From Gammaproteobacteria bacterium (GTDB lineage: Bacteria > Pseudomonadota > Gammaproteobacteria > Enterobacterales > Alteromonadaceae), in the NCBI GenBank assembly GCA_017302255.1, contig JAFLDV010000002.1, forward strand, positions 62,001 through 126,000: 64,000 bases of DNA, given 5' to 3'. The notes beneath the pieces are model-generated. The model saw only the letters and a program-made list of their open reading frames with translations, had not been told where the DNA came from and did not search any database. A program made the position numbers and the translations under genes. Of the stretch, positions 1-8,630 are shown in pieces; positions within the stretch are counted from its first letter, which is position 1, and each line of letters starts with the position of its first letter.

Positions 1-30
1 ATCATCTTCTACAACCAATAGCTGGATCAT
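1..30 (-). CDS. Response regulator, N-terminal fragment (gene runs off the window)
   Basis: Only the first ten codons are present. They read MIQLLVVEDD, the typical first beta-strand and acidic pocket (two acidic residues ending in D) of a CheY-like receiver domain. The ATG overlaps the stop of the upstream sensor kinase gene by an ATGA overlap, so the pair is almost certainly translationally coupled as a two-component system. The output domain lies outside the window and cannot be stated. Confidence 0.75.
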   Translation of the reverse strand, partial: MIQLLVVEDD

Positions 31-1472
31 GCCTGAACTCCAAAGGTGATTTTCGCCATACAGCCGCCGACTGCATTGTCATTTGCCGGCTCAGTCAGGT
101 GATTGCCTGACAGATTATTGATCGTAATGTCGCCATGGTAATAACGTTGCAATAAGCGCCGGCACAAGTACAGTCCCATCCCCGCGCCTTCGGCCTTGCT
201 GCTGATATGTGGTTGGAATAATTGTGCGATGATGTCATTACTAAGCCCAGCGCCTTGATCGCTAACCATCAACTCAATCCGATCATCGAACTTTTGTAAG
301 TGCACTTTCACCACGCCAAGCTCGGGACTTGCCTCAACTGCATTGCAAATCACTGCGTGCGCAATGGTTCTAAGTTCGGCTTCGGCCCCGGCCATCAGCA
401 CAGTGGCTGGCAAATCGAGTTGGATTTGCACCTTGGCTTGGCTGAATTCTAGAGCGATATCTTGCAATACCGCATTGAGTGAGACCTGTTCACTGCGATC
501 GACGCCATCACAACTAAGCGTCAACAATGCGGTTAAAGTTCGATTGATATGCTGCATTTTTTGCTCAATCAGTTTGTGCAACTGTTGTTGCTGCTCGCTC
601 ACTGCCGGCATTTGCTCTAATGCGAGTGCCATAGTGTGGATTGGGTTGCGCAACGCATGTACTAAGCCTCGACTAATTTCACCAAGTTCAATCAGTTGTT
701 GCTGCTGTGCTAGCTGAGCACGATGGGCAGCAAGATCAGTAAGTTGCTGACTAGCTGTATTAAATTGATTAAGCACAAACCGATATTCAGCGAGACCCTG
801 ACTGTCGTCTAATTGCACCGGTGCTTCGCCAGATGCTAGTCGACGAAACCCTTGTACCAATTGCTGCAGCGGCGCGATAAAACGATAGCCAAGCCACAAC
901 GCCAAAGATAAAGCGAGCGCTAAACTGACCAATAAAGCGAGTAATTGGTATCGAAGGTATTTATCAATAATCGCTTTGCTATGACTGGCACTGTCGATAT
1001 TAAATCGCTGTACCCAAGGTTGCGCTGCGCCGTTGTTGCCAATCGCATGCAACTCATCGAGTTCCTGCAGAGTCTCCGCTAACTCAATTTGCATTACTTC
1101 CGGTAGTGCTTGTTGGCTGTCGACTTTGAAGATCCGCACCTCTTGTGCCATTTCATCGCCGTTACTTGTGGTGATGATGCGTTTAGTTACCGTGGTTGTG
1201 GTATTGCCTGATGTGTCGGTTGTCGAGGTTGGCGTGTTATCTGGAGCACTGGCTGGCTCTGCAGTATTTTTGTCATCAAGAGTAATGACTTTGGTATTCA
1301 GCTGAATTTTTTCGGCAGTGCGGGCTAAAACAATTTTACTGAGCTGGCCGCTTTGTTTGGTGATTTCTTGCTGCAATTGTTGTTGCAACCACCACAGGCT
1401 CAACAACTGGCTCAAGGCAACAACGGCCAGAATAAGGCAAATTCCCCATAAAAGCGCACGTTGGATGGTCAT
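27..1472 (-). CDS. Sensor histidine kinase, inner membrane
   Basis: A 481-residue membrane sensor kinase. It has a first transmembrane helix at about residues 7-27, a periplasmic region of about 150 residues that includes a Ser/Thr-rich low-complexity stretch, a second helix near 176-196, then a HAMP-like linker. The phosphoacceptor H-box reads HALRNP near residue 271. The N-box lies near 375, and the ATP-lid glycines (DQGAGL, GAGMGLYL) complete the HATPase domain. The start has an AAGGA ten bases upstream. The next gene begins inside its stop codon and looks like the cognate response regulator. A lipoprotein gene is transcribed divergently 333 bp away. The signal sensed is unknown. The periplasmic sequence matches no sensor domain I recognise. 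Confidence 0.93.
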   Translation of the reverse strand: MTIQRALLWGICLILAVVALSQLLSLWWLQQQLQQEITKQSGQLSKIVLARTAEKIQLNTKVITLDDKNTAEPASAPDNTPTSTTDTSGNTTTTVTKRIITTSNGDEMAQEVRIFKVDSQQALPEVMQIELAETLQELDELHAIGNNGAAQPWVQRFNIDSASHSKAIIDKYLRYQLLALLVSLALALSLALWLGYRFIAPLQQLVQGFRRLASGEAPVQLDDSQGLAEYRFVLNQFNTASQQLTDLAAHRAQLAQQQQLIELGEISRGLVHALRNPIHTMALALEQMPAVSEQQQQLHKLIEQKMQHINRTLTALLTLSCDGVDRSEQVSLNAVLQDIALEFSQAKVQIQLDLPATVLMAGAEAELRTIAHAVICNAVEASPELGVVKVHLQKFDDRIELMVSDQGAGLSNDIIAQLFQPHISSKAEGAGMGLYLCRRLLQRYYHGDITINNLSGNHLTEPANDNAVGGCMAKITFGVQA

Positions 1473-1805
1473 TGGCTGTGGTCCTTCTTACAATCTATTG
1501 GTTTGGGAGTTTCGCTGCCCCGTTCATTACCAAGTATGCTTCAAGAATAATGCCAGCTTAAGTTGCGATAAGCAGATAAAAACCCATTTTAAATTATATG
1601 CTTAGGTTAATCAGCTTTCGCATGCCAAATCTATTATGCCGAAATCAGCATACGGATCTCCTCATTTCGGGATGTTTATTTTTATCCGTGAACCGTTATT
1701 TTTTAAGTGTATGAATTATTTGAAATTAATTGTTGGCACTATATTTTCATTAGTTGCATGCGGCAGGAGACTCCTGCAAGACTCATTAACTCAAGGAATG
1801 TCACC
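1473..1805. other. Divergent intergenic region between sensor kinase and lipoprotein
   Basis: 333 bp with no convincing gene. It must hold both promoters of the kinase operon and the lipoprotein gene. The lipoprotein-proximal half is AT-rich. An open frame extends upstream of the lipoprotein start into this region, but its 33 extra codons contain no signal peptide, and the internal ATG at 1806 has the ribosome binding site. I see no strong repeat or operator. Confidence 0.5.
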
Positions 1806-2432
1806 ATGAAATACAGCAAAAAAATCGTTCTGCAACATTTTGTCTTAGCCATGTTTGCTTCTACCTCATTGCTGGCATGTGCTAGCACTAAGCCAGTTGA
1901 GGAACCTGTCAGCAAGGCTGCACCTAAAATAAAAACTCAGCAAATTCAAATTGAAAAACGTGATGGTAACAGCCAAGTGGTGCTGGTTGCTGATGGTGAA
2001 ACCGAAGTTTTTCAGTTAAGCGCGGCTGATTTAAAAGATGAAGCGAAGCTTTCAGCAGTATTAGCAAAATTACCGGAAAAGGAACGTGAACAAATTAAAA
2101 CCATGTTGCTAAACGAGCCAAAAATGCAGCTAGCACATGGTGGAGATCCCCAAATTTTCCTGACAACAGAAAAAGCTGATGGCGAAAATGGCATGACCAC
2201 AGAACGGCATATCGTGGTGAAAAAACTGTCGGGTGATGGCTCTGAGCCACAAATGATGAATGTTGATGTTTCAGCGGATGGCGCACAACGCCATGTTGTG
2301 ATTAAAACCATTGGCGAAACCGAGTTTGCTGGCAATGCTGGCTACGACATGTTCAAAGCCTGGCTGACCAAAGCCAAGCTCGATAAAAAACAATTGCAGG
2401 AACTGCAAAAGCTGTTGGACAGCAAACACTAA
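1806..2432 (+). CDS. Lipoprotein of unknown function, divergent from the two-component system
   Basis: A 208-residue predicted lipoprotein. The ATG at 1806 follows an AAGGAATG ribosome binding site and opens a lysine-rich signal peptide ending in a lipobox (LLAC at about residues 16-19). The mature part is charged, with several short beta-like segments and a lysine-rich helical C terminus. I recognise no domain. Its position head-to-head with a histidine kinase operon suggests it could be a target or accessory of that system, but that is inference from position only. A hairpin at 2468-2495 lies just downstream. Confidence 0.85.
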   Translation: MKYSKKIVLQHFVLAMFASTSLLACASTKPVEEPVSKAAPKIKTQQIQIEKRDGNSQVVLVADGETEVFQLSAADLKDEAKLSAVLAKLPEKEREQIKTMLLNEPKMQLAHGGDPQIFLTTEKADGENGMTTERHIVVKKLSGDGSEPQMMNVDVSADGAQRHVVIKTIGETEFAGNAGYDMFKAWLTKAKLDKKQLQELQKLLDSKH

Positions 2433-2460
2433 GATTGCCCGTTTAGTAGAAAACAGGGCA

Positions 2461-2495
2461 GAAAAAAGCCGAAGTAGCGATAACGCTGCTTCGGC
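2461..2495 (-). terminator. Intrinsic terminator for the M2 peptidase gene
   Basis: A 12-bp stem (GCCGAAGTAGCG against CGCTGCTTCGGC, one G-U pair) closes an ATAA loop. Read on the minus strand it is followed by six T, the normal polarity for the gene ending at 2523. It may also slow transcripts of the convergent lipoprotein gene. Confidence 0.8.
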
Positions 2496-2522
2496 CTTGT
2501 AAAAGCCAGTGACTTGCCTAGA

Positions 2523-4370
2523 TTACCAGCCGCAATTGCGACCTTTGTTTTGCTCGTCCAGATAAGCTTTTAACGGCGCAAAATAATCCAGCATGGCTTT
2601 TGAATCCATTGCTGGTGTTCCAGTTAAGCCACCGATGGCTTCTTGCCAAGGTTTGCTCGCACCCATTTCTAACATTTTGTTCAGCGCGGTGCCTGCTTCT
2701 TTGCTGTTGTAAATAGAACAGCGATGAATTGGGCCGTCATCCTTAGCAATTTCACATAACGATTTATGGAATTGGAACTGCAATAACGCCGCTAGGAAAT
2801 AGCGGGTGTAAGGCGTATTGCCTGGCACATGGTACTTCGCACCCGGATCGAAATCCGCTTCGCTACGCGCGACAGGAGCGCTGACGCCTTGGTATTTTTC
2901 CCGCAGTTGCCACCATGCTTGGTTGTATTGTTCAGGTTGTACTTGGCCCGAAAATACCTGCCAGCGCCATTGGTCTACCAACAAACTAAATGGCAGGAAC
3001 GCGACTTTTTCTAAAGCTTTTTTCATTAACAAGCCAATATCTTTCGACTCATCAGGAACTTGCTCTAACAAGCCAATTTGTTTTAAGTACTTTGGCGTAA
3101 CAGATAGCGCGATGGTATCGCCGATTGCCTCATGGAAGCCGTCATTGGCGCTGTCTTGATAAAACACCGGCTGATCTTTGTAGGCGCGTTGATAGAAATT
3201 GTGCCCAAGCTCATGATGGATGACCGAGAATTCTTCACCAGTGCGTTGAATACACATTTTGATGCGCACATCGTCTTTGGCGTCTAAATCCCAAGCTGAT
3301 GCATGGCATACCACATCTCGGTCGCGCGGTTTGACAAACAGTGAGCGAGTCCAGAATGTTTCTGGTAAAGGTGCAAAACCTAGCGACGTGAAGAAGCCTT
3401 CGGCGCCCTTCACCATCTTCAGTTCGTCATAGCCTTTGTCTGCCAGTAACTTGGTGACGTCATAGCCTGGATCGGAATTTTCTGGCGCCACTAAATCGTA
3501 AATGTTTTCCCAGCTTTGCGCCCACATATTGCCGAGTAAATGCGCAGGGATTGGTTTATCTAGTGGCACTTTGTCCGCGCCATATTTTTCTGACAATTTG
3601 GCGCGGACGTGGCAATGCAAGGCTTCGTAAAGCGGTTTTACTTCAGTCCATTGCTTATCGAGCTCGACTGCAAAAGCATCGGCTTCCATATCGTATTTTG
3701 AGCGCCATAACGCGCCGGTGTCAGCATAGCCAAGTTCACGTGCGCCTTCATTGGCGAGTTCCACCTGACGCATATACAGCGGACGCATTGGCGCGGCGGT
3801 GTCGTGCCAGCCTTTCCACATTTCCAGTTGTTCGTCGTAACTACGCGATGACGCCATCACACTCGACATATCGCCAAGCGCCATACAGCTGCCATCAGCT
3901 TTACAGTATTTGCCTTTGCCATACATCGCATTGAGCTTTGCCACTATCTCCGCAAGCTCAGCGGTTTTTGCCTGATCTTTTGGCGCGGCCAGGGTCAGTG
4001 CTAGTTTTAATTTATCCAGCTGACGACGGGTGTCGGCATCAACAGTGATGGTGTTAAAGCGCGCAGCTTCATTGGCTAAACGCACTACAGTTGATGTCAT
4101 TTTTTCGTTTACCGCCGCTGACAGCGCTTCGGTATCTTCGGTAATAAAGTTGCTGGCGATCCAATCAGCACGGTTGGCTTCAATCAGCAAAGCGGCCATT
4201 TCTTTCGAGGCGTTGTCGATAAAGGTCTTGGCTTCAGCCGCGGTTGCTGCTGGTTGTGCACCTGCTGCTTGGGTGTCTGCAGTCTTGTCGCTGGCGGGTT
4301 GGCAAGCAACCAGGCCGATACTACTGGCGATCAGTACCGCTAATAAAGTAGGTTTGAACGGGTGATTCAT
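2523..4370 (-). CDS. M2-family peptidyl-dipeptidase lipoprotein (ACE-like)
   Basis: A 615-residue zinc dipeptidyl carboxypeptidase of the M2 family, the bacterial relatives of angiotensin-converting enzyme. The zinc motif HELGH lies near residue 386, followed about 27 residues later by the third ligand in a GFHEAIGD context. Both motifs are characteristic of the family. The N terminus is a signal peptide with a lipobox (LVAC), so the enzyme should be anchored in the cell envelope, probably facing the periplasm, where it would trim dipeptides from peptide C termini. It is full length for the family and stands alone between a lipoprotein gene and a 391-bp gap. Its natural substrate cannot be read from the sequence. 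Confidence 0.95.
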   Translation of the reverse strand: MNHPFKPTLLAVLIASSIGLVACQPASDKTADTQAAGAQPAATAAEAKTFIDNASKEMAALLIEANRADWIASNFITEDTEALSAAVNEKMTSTVVRLANEAARFNTITVDADTRRQLDKLKLALTLAAPKDQAKTAELAEIVAKLNAMYGKGKYCKADGSCMALGDMSSVMASSRSYDEQLEMWKGWHDTAAPMRPLYMRQVELANEGARELGYADTGALWRSKYDMEADAFAVELDKQWTEVKPLYEALHCHVRAKLSEKYGADKVPLDKPIPAHLLGNMWAQSWENIYDLVAPENSDPGYDVTKLLADKGYDELKMVKGAEGFFTSLGFAPLPETFWTRSLFVKPRDRDVVCHASAWDLDAKDDVRIKMCIQRTGEEFSVIHHELGHNFYQRAYKDQPVFYQDSANDGFHEAIGDTIALSVTPKYLKQIGLLEQVPDESKDIGLLMKKALEKVAFLPFSLLVDQWRWQVFSGQVQPEQYNQAWWQLREKYQGVSAPVARSEADFDPGAKYHVPGNTPYTRYFLAALLQFQFHKSLCEIAKDDGPIHRCSIYNSKEAGTALNKMLEMGASKPWQEAIGGLTGTPAMDSKAMLDYFAPLKAYLDEQNKGRNCGW

Positions 4371-4761
4371 GATGAAGTTCCAGAGGTTATTATTGTTATC
4401 TTGAACAGCTGGCCCTTTGTGTAAAAAGGCAGTGCCAGTATCGGCCGCAGGATAGTTTTTTGCAACACACAGGAATACTTGTCAAAAATTCATACGATTC
4501 TTTGCTTTGGCTTGTAAAGTTGAGCATTCTCATTTATGGAAATCATTGGAAGCCACTCACTCACTCCCAGATCGGATTGTTTAGAGATCCTTTGTATAAG
4601 ATTTAACTGGTGCTGCCATCATTTTTTGAGTAAGTTTGGTAAGCGATTGTTTAGAATGAAATTAGTCTAACGACTAAATACTTATAAAACTCCAAAACTG
4701 CAGGTGCATTCAAAGTGCCTACCCTGTTTAAATCGAATTGCACCAAAGGATATTAGTAACC
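4371..4761. other. Intergenic region between divergent M2 peptidase and lipoprotein genes
   Basis: 391 bp, AT-rich, with no supported gene. It should contain the two divergent promoters. I see no long inverted repeat, RNA gene or recognisable operator. Confidence 0.5.
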
Positions 4762-5499
4762 ATGATAAAAAAATTAACTATTTTATGGCTCGTTATCTTT
4801 GTTACTGGCTGCGCTGCAGTGAAGTCGAGTAAGCCAATTCCAGTGGATTATAAATATGCTGCTCCAGTAAAAATTGGCTATATATCGATGATTTCCGAAA
4901 AGCCCGCTCACAGTCATATCGGATTAACGGTTTTTGGCAATTTTGAGAAAGATCTTGAGGTTTCTTGGCATTTAAACGAATTCATTTTTCAAACGCTTGC
5001 TAGCGAAATGAAAACCCAAAAGGGTTATGAATTGGTGAATTTGAGTGCAATGAATGGCGCGGAGTTATTCTATGAAAATCCAAACTTGTTGCAGACCAAA
5101 GGCGACTTTAGAGTTATCAATGATGCTGAATTAAAAGGAATTATCAATAAAATAGGGTCTTCGGACCTTGATGCAATAATTATCATCAGATCGCCAAAGT
5201 TATTCTACAACGCTGGATTTCAACGTCTTGAGGAGTCTAGAGGACGACCTGGGGATCATGGCTTTAAAAGCCGAGCTCTCGAGGGAGTGACTTTTAACTC
5301 AATGTTTGCGATCAATATGTTTAGTATAATGCCGAAGTCTCATTTTTTCGGTGGGGATTTCATTGGCTTAGCGGGGAAAGTATCTCCAGAGCCTGCTGAT
5401 TATGAAAAAATAACCAACCAAGAATTGGCTAATTATGAAAGCCAGTTGAAAAATACTATAAAAAGCAGAATTGCATCTTTCGTTCTGAAAATGCCATAA
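4762..5499 (+). CDS. Lipoprotein of unknown function
   Basis: A 245-residue predicted lipoprotein. The ATG at 4762, preceded by AAAGGA, is preferred over an in-frame TTG at 4738 because it starts directly at the MIKKL signal peptide. That peptide ends in a VTGC lipobox. The rest shows no domain I know. It contains several lysine/glutamate-rich and hydrophobic segments and is AT-richer than most neighbours. A perfect 10-bp hairpin downstream probably ends the transcript. Confidence 0.8.
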   Translation: MIKKLTILWLVIFVTGCAAVKSSKPIPVDYKYAAPVKIGYISMISEKPAHSHIGLTVFGNFEKDLEVSWHLNEFIFQTLASEMKTQKGYELVNLSAMNGAELFYENPNLLQTKGDFRVINDAELKGIINKIGSSDLDAIIIIRSPKLFYNAGFQRLEESRGRPGDHGFKSRALEGVTFNSMFAINMFSIMPKSHFFGGDFIGLAGKVSPEPADYEKITNQELANYESQLKNTIKSRIASFVLKMP

Positions 5500-5551
5500 G
5501 TGGACGCGATGATTTAGGCCTTCTCTCGCTCAAGGTTATTTCGTGAAAATG

Positions 5552-5575
5552 GTGGGTATTTATTCAAATACCCAC
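5552..5575 (+). terminator. Hairpin terminator after the 4762 lipoprotein gene
   Basis: Perfect 10-bp arms GTGGGTATTT and AAATACCCAC enclose a four-base loop 52 bp past the stop codon. The following T content is modest, so it is a probable rather than certain intrinsic terminator. A second weaker hairpin at 5616-5642 lies before the convergent lyase gene. Confidence 0.55.
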
Positions 5576-5656
5576 ACTTATTAGACTGTTTGAGAAGTTA
5601 AAACCTATGGCAAGTTGAGACCACGAAGAAGTGGTAGTCTCAAAAATCACAAATAG

Positions 5657-6823
5657 TTATGCCAAGAAGCTCAACGCTCTCGCCAAATCTTCAATCAAAT
5701 CATCGGCATCTTCGACACCAATACTTAAACGCACCAGCTGTTCGGTCACGCCTGCTTTTGCTCTGTCCTCTGCTGACATCGCGGCATGGGTGGTTGATGC
5801 CGGATGACAGGCTAAACTTTCCAAATCGCCTAAACTCACCGCTTGTGCAAATAAGTTCAAGTTATCTAAAAAGCGCGCAGCATCGGCAAAACCGCCAGCT
5901 AAATCAAGCGCGACCATGCCACCAAAACCGCTGGCGGTGTCGGCAATCACTTGATGGCCTAAATGGCTTGGTAAGCCTGGGAAATAGACTTTAGCAACTT
6001 TCGGGTGACTGGCTAAGAACGCAGCAACTTTCGCGGCATTTTCGCAATGCGCCTGCATCCGCAGCGGCAGAGTTTTCACTCCGCGCTGCAATAAATATGC
6101 TTCTTGTGGTCCCATTGGTACGCCCAAATGCTTCAGTGCCACAGTGCGCACGCGTTGGATAAGCGGACCGTTGCCAGCAATAACGCCCGCAATAATATCG
6201 CCATGACCACACAAATACTTGGTGCCACTGTGCATGACTAAGTCGATGCCAAGTTCTAGTGGGCGGAATAAGTACGGAGTTAAAAAGGTGTTGTCGCACA
6301 CTGTGATAGCGCCGATTTGCTTGGCGATACCGACAATTTTCCGGCTATCGATAACTTTCAGTGTCGGGTTTGTCACCGGCTCCCACAATACCAATCGGGT
6401 ATTTGGGCTGTGGTTGGCGACAAAATCATCATCGCTGCGATAGCTGGTTACTGTCACGCCAGCACGCACTAAAGTATTGCGCAAGAACGAGTCAGTGCCG
6501 CCGTAGACTGGGTCGATAAAAGCGACTTCGTCGCCTTGTTGCGTCAGTGCATAGACAATGCTGCTGATTGCGGCCATGCCGCTCGCCACCACAATAGCTT
6601 CATCTGCACCTTCCAGCGCCGCCAGCTTTTGCTCCAAAGCGCTGCTGGTTGGATTGGCGAAACGACTATAAATGTAACCAGGGTTTTGCCCTGCAAACCG
6701 TGCTTTGCCTTCTTCGGCAGTGCCGTAGCTATAAGTGCTAGTGAGATACACCGGTGTATTTAACGCACCAGTGCTTGGATCTGGTTGTTGTCCGGCGTGA
6801 ATTGCCACTGTTTGAAATTTCAT
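5657..6823 (-). CDS. PLP-dependent trans-sulfuration enzyme (methionine/cystathionine gamma-lyase family)
   Basis: A 388-residue Cys/Met-metabolism PLP enzyme. The start at 6823 (MKFQTV) has AAAGG seven bases upstream and removes twelve spurious residues. Family marks are the YSRFANPT phosphate-loop segment near 52-59 and the SGTKY motif with the PLP lysine at about K202. The SLGDLESL stretch resembles methionine gamma-lyases more than cystathionine beta-lyases. However, the position of the gamma-lyase cysteine (YGCT in Pseudomonas MdeA) reads YGGT here (107-110), so substrate preference is open. It could be a methionine gamma-lyase, a cystathionine gamma-lyase or an O-acylhomoserine enzyme. 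It is probably monocistronic. Confidence 0.9.
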   Translation of the reverse strand: MKFQTVAIHAGQQPDPSTGALNTPVYLTSTYSYGTAEEGKARFAGQNPGYIYSRFANPTSSALEQKLAALEGADEAIVVASGMAAISSIVYALTQQGDEVAFIDPVYGGTDSFLRNTLVRAGVTVTSYRSDDDFVANHSPNTRLVLWEPVTNPTLKVIDSRKIVGIAKQIGAITVCDNTFLTPYLFRPLELGIDLVMHSGTKYLCGHGDIIAGVIAGNGPLIQRVRTVALKHLGVPMGPQEAYLLQRGVKTLPLRMQAHCENAAKVAAFLASHPKVAKVYFPGLPSHLGHQVIADTASGFGGMVALDLAGGFADAARFLDNLNLFAQAVSLGDLESLACHPASTTHAAMSAEDRAKAGVTEQLVRLSIGVEDADDLIEDLARALSFLA

Positions 6824-7034
6824 AAAAAACCTTTGATTAAAATCTACGAGTCGAAGCAATAAATTTATTGTGGCATCGCGATTAAACGGAACACTGCGAT
6901 GCCATTTTGTAAGAATGTGGTTAAGGCTACTGAATTTGCTTGAAATTGCCGAGCCTTCTGGATGGGCAGTCTTGGGCGTGGCTGCAAATCTGTTAGCTAA
7001 TCGGCCTTAGGCTTTGTGCCAAAAACAATACAGT

Positions 7035-7082
7035 TAGCCAGTTTTTAGCCAAGCTTTAGCCGATTAATAGCCAGCCCTAGCC
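7035..7082. repeat. Phased TAGCC/GGCTA repeat array at the end of the oxygenase gene
   Basis: Five copies of TAGCC begin at 7035, 7046, 7057, 7068 and 7078, so the spacing is 11, 11, 11 and 10 bp, about one helical turn. On the minus strand they read GGCTA. The last copy overlaps the TAG stop of the oxygenase gene. The rest form the start of its 3' untranslated region. The period is not a multiple of three, so this is not a coding repeat. Function unknown. Confidence 0.6.
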
Positions 7083-8120
7083 AACTCTGGCAAGCTCAGG
7101 CAGCTCATCACTGTAATGGCGGGCCGCTACATCCGGATGCGAACGGAGTCTACCTTTCAGTACATTTGCACCTACTTGATGGAACAATGGATTGCTCGGA
7201 TCTGAGGCTGGGCCTTGCGCTTCCGCGGCCAATTCAGCACTTAGCGCTAACAATGGCACAGTTGCATCGAGTTGGGCCGCCATAAAGAAGGCACAAGAAA
7301 AACGTTCGATGCCCGCTTGTGGTGTCACCACACGATGCATGGTGGCTTTTAAATAGCCATTAGAAGCCAATTCCAGCAGTTCACCGATATTCACCACAAA
7401 AGCACCTGGCAGCGGCGCCGCATCAATCCAGCCGTCGGCGGTTTCAACTTGCAGGCCTGATTGGCTGTCTTGTAGCACTAGCGTCAAATAGCCTGGGTCT
7501 TTATGCGCGCCAACCCCTTGATTGCTGCTTGTGGCGTGCGCGCCAGGATAGTGAATTAACTTCATATGCTGATACGGGCCATCGGTAATGGTTTCAGCCA
7601 AAGCATCAGCTGGCAATTGCAGCGCTTGCATCAAAGATTCCAGCAGTTGCACTGTGATATCGGAGAGTTGTTGCTGAAATTGCAGCAGCTCTTGGCGCAT
7701 GGCTGGCAATTGCACAGGCCACTGGTTTGGCCCAATTAACCGTCGCCATAACGCGTCTTGGGTCGGTAGCCCCAAAACATCGTCTTCTTTCATAATGTCG
7801 AATTGCTCGCGCTGATCGGGTTTGCCACGCGTCAGTTCGCCCTGAAAGCCGGTATAGCCGCGAAAGTGCGGGGAGTTCAACATTTGCACTTGGCGCTTAT
7901 CTGCAAGTGGCAGGGCGAAAAAGTCTTTGGCGAGTTGCAGCATCGCTTGTTGCTTGCTTAGCGAAACACCGTGACCAATCACATAAAAAAAGCCAACATC
8001 CCGAGCCGCCACGCGCAATTGTTCGATGAAGCGGGCGTGTTCGGTCGCTGTTCCTTGCAACAGAGATAAGTCCAACACTGGTAATGCGGAAACCTTGGCG
8101 GTGGTCGCGAACGATTTCAT
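7077..8120 (-). CDS. 2-oxoglutarate/Fe(II)-dependent oxygenase, isopenicillin N synthase-like family
   Basis: A 347-residue cytosolic non-haem iron oxygenase. The iron triad is visible: HKD near 204-206 and a second His in MHRV near 262, followed by the RFS pair that binds 2-oxoglutarate near 271. The N-terminal DIOX_N region (PVLDLSLL, FFYVIGHGV) is intact. The start at 8120 (MKSFATT) carries a GAGAGG ribosome binding site. An upstream in-frame start adds 21 unlikely residues. The substrate is unknown. Members act in secondary metabolism, ethylene formation or amino-acid hydroxylation. Its promoter region carries two GTTATAAC boxes, and a phased repeat follows its stop codon. Confidence 0.93.
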   Translation of the reverse strand: MKSFATTAKVSALPVLDLSLLQGTATEHARFIEQLRVAARDVGFFYVIGHGVSLSKQQAMLQLAKDFFALPLADKRQVQMLNSPHFRGYTGFQGELTRGKPDQREQFDIMKEDDVLGLPTQDALWRRLIGPNQWPVQLPAMRQELLQFQQQLSDITVQLLESLMQALQLPADALAETITDGPYQHMKLIHYPGAHATSSNQGVGAHKDPGYLTLVLQDSQSGLQVETADGWIDAAPLPGAFVVNIGELLELASNGYLKATMHRVVTPQAGIERFSCAFFMAAQLDATVPLLALSAELAAEAQGPASDPSNPLFHQVGANVLKGRLRSHPDVAARHYSDELPELARVG

Positions 8121-8229
8121 ATATGTGCCTCTCACAGGATCCGGTCTGGCGGCCGGCAGCAATGGCGCGCATTTAAGCAGCAAACAACTGCGGAAAAAAC
8201 AGCAGAAAACAACTTGCTCAGACGTTTTA

Positions 8230-8281
8230 GTTATAACCGGATGTCTGGATATTTAGACTTTTCGCTTACTTTGGTTATAAC
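8230..8281. promoter_or_regulatory. Two GTTATAAC boxes upstream of the oxygenase gene
   Basis: The palindromic octamer GTTATAAC occurs at 8230-8237 and 8274-8281, 44 bp apart. Each is followed by GGATG (with one extra C in the first copy). They lie 110-160 bp upstream of the oxygenase start. The arrangement looks like tandem operator sites, but no regulator can be assigned. Confidence 0.4.
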
Positions 8282-8510
8282 GGATGGCTAGCAGGCTATA
8301 AAATTGCGGATTGCCGAGTGCTCCTTCGTAATTTGTTTAAATTCATGCATTTACGAATTTTCGGTTGATGCAAGCTGGCGGCTATGCGGACGTCTGCTTA
8401 CAACCAAATGTTCTAATACATAGCGAAATTGGCAAAGCTAGTTTTCTGGTTGCTGAGTCAATCAGCAATGTTTCAGAGATTTCTGGGGAATTTGGCTTGA
8501 GGAGCTTGGC

Positions 8511-8538
8511 AAAAAAAAAGCACTGCAAAAGCAGTGCT
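8511..8538 (-). terminator. Strong intrinsic terminator of the 51-codon gene
   Basis: On the minus strand an 8-bp perfect stem (AGCACTGC against GCAGTGCT, four-base loop) is followed by nine T. It lies 93 bp past the stop at 8631 and is the clearest evidence that the small minus-strand gene upstream is transcribed. Confidence 0.9.
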
Positions 8539-8630
8539 GAAAGTCCACAACAAGTGGTTGGTACAACATGGATATCACACGAACGAGCACTTAGGCAGGT
8601 CGTTGTCGACGACGCTTCACCTAAAAATAA

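Larger units (their letters stand above)
8121..8630. other. Intergenic region upstream of the oxygenase gene
   Basis: About 510 bp without a convincing gene. It contains the oxygenase promoter, two GTTATAAC boxes (8230-8281), an AT-rich central part, and the terminator of the small gene at 8631-8786 together with its roughly 90-nt 3' untranslated region. A plus-strand open frame through here crosses that terminator and is rejected. Confidence 0.5.

Noticed and set aside
5616..5642. Terminator after the gamma-lyase gene
   Set aside because: The hairpin TGAGAC/GTCTCA exists, but it has a bulge and no T-run on the minus strand.
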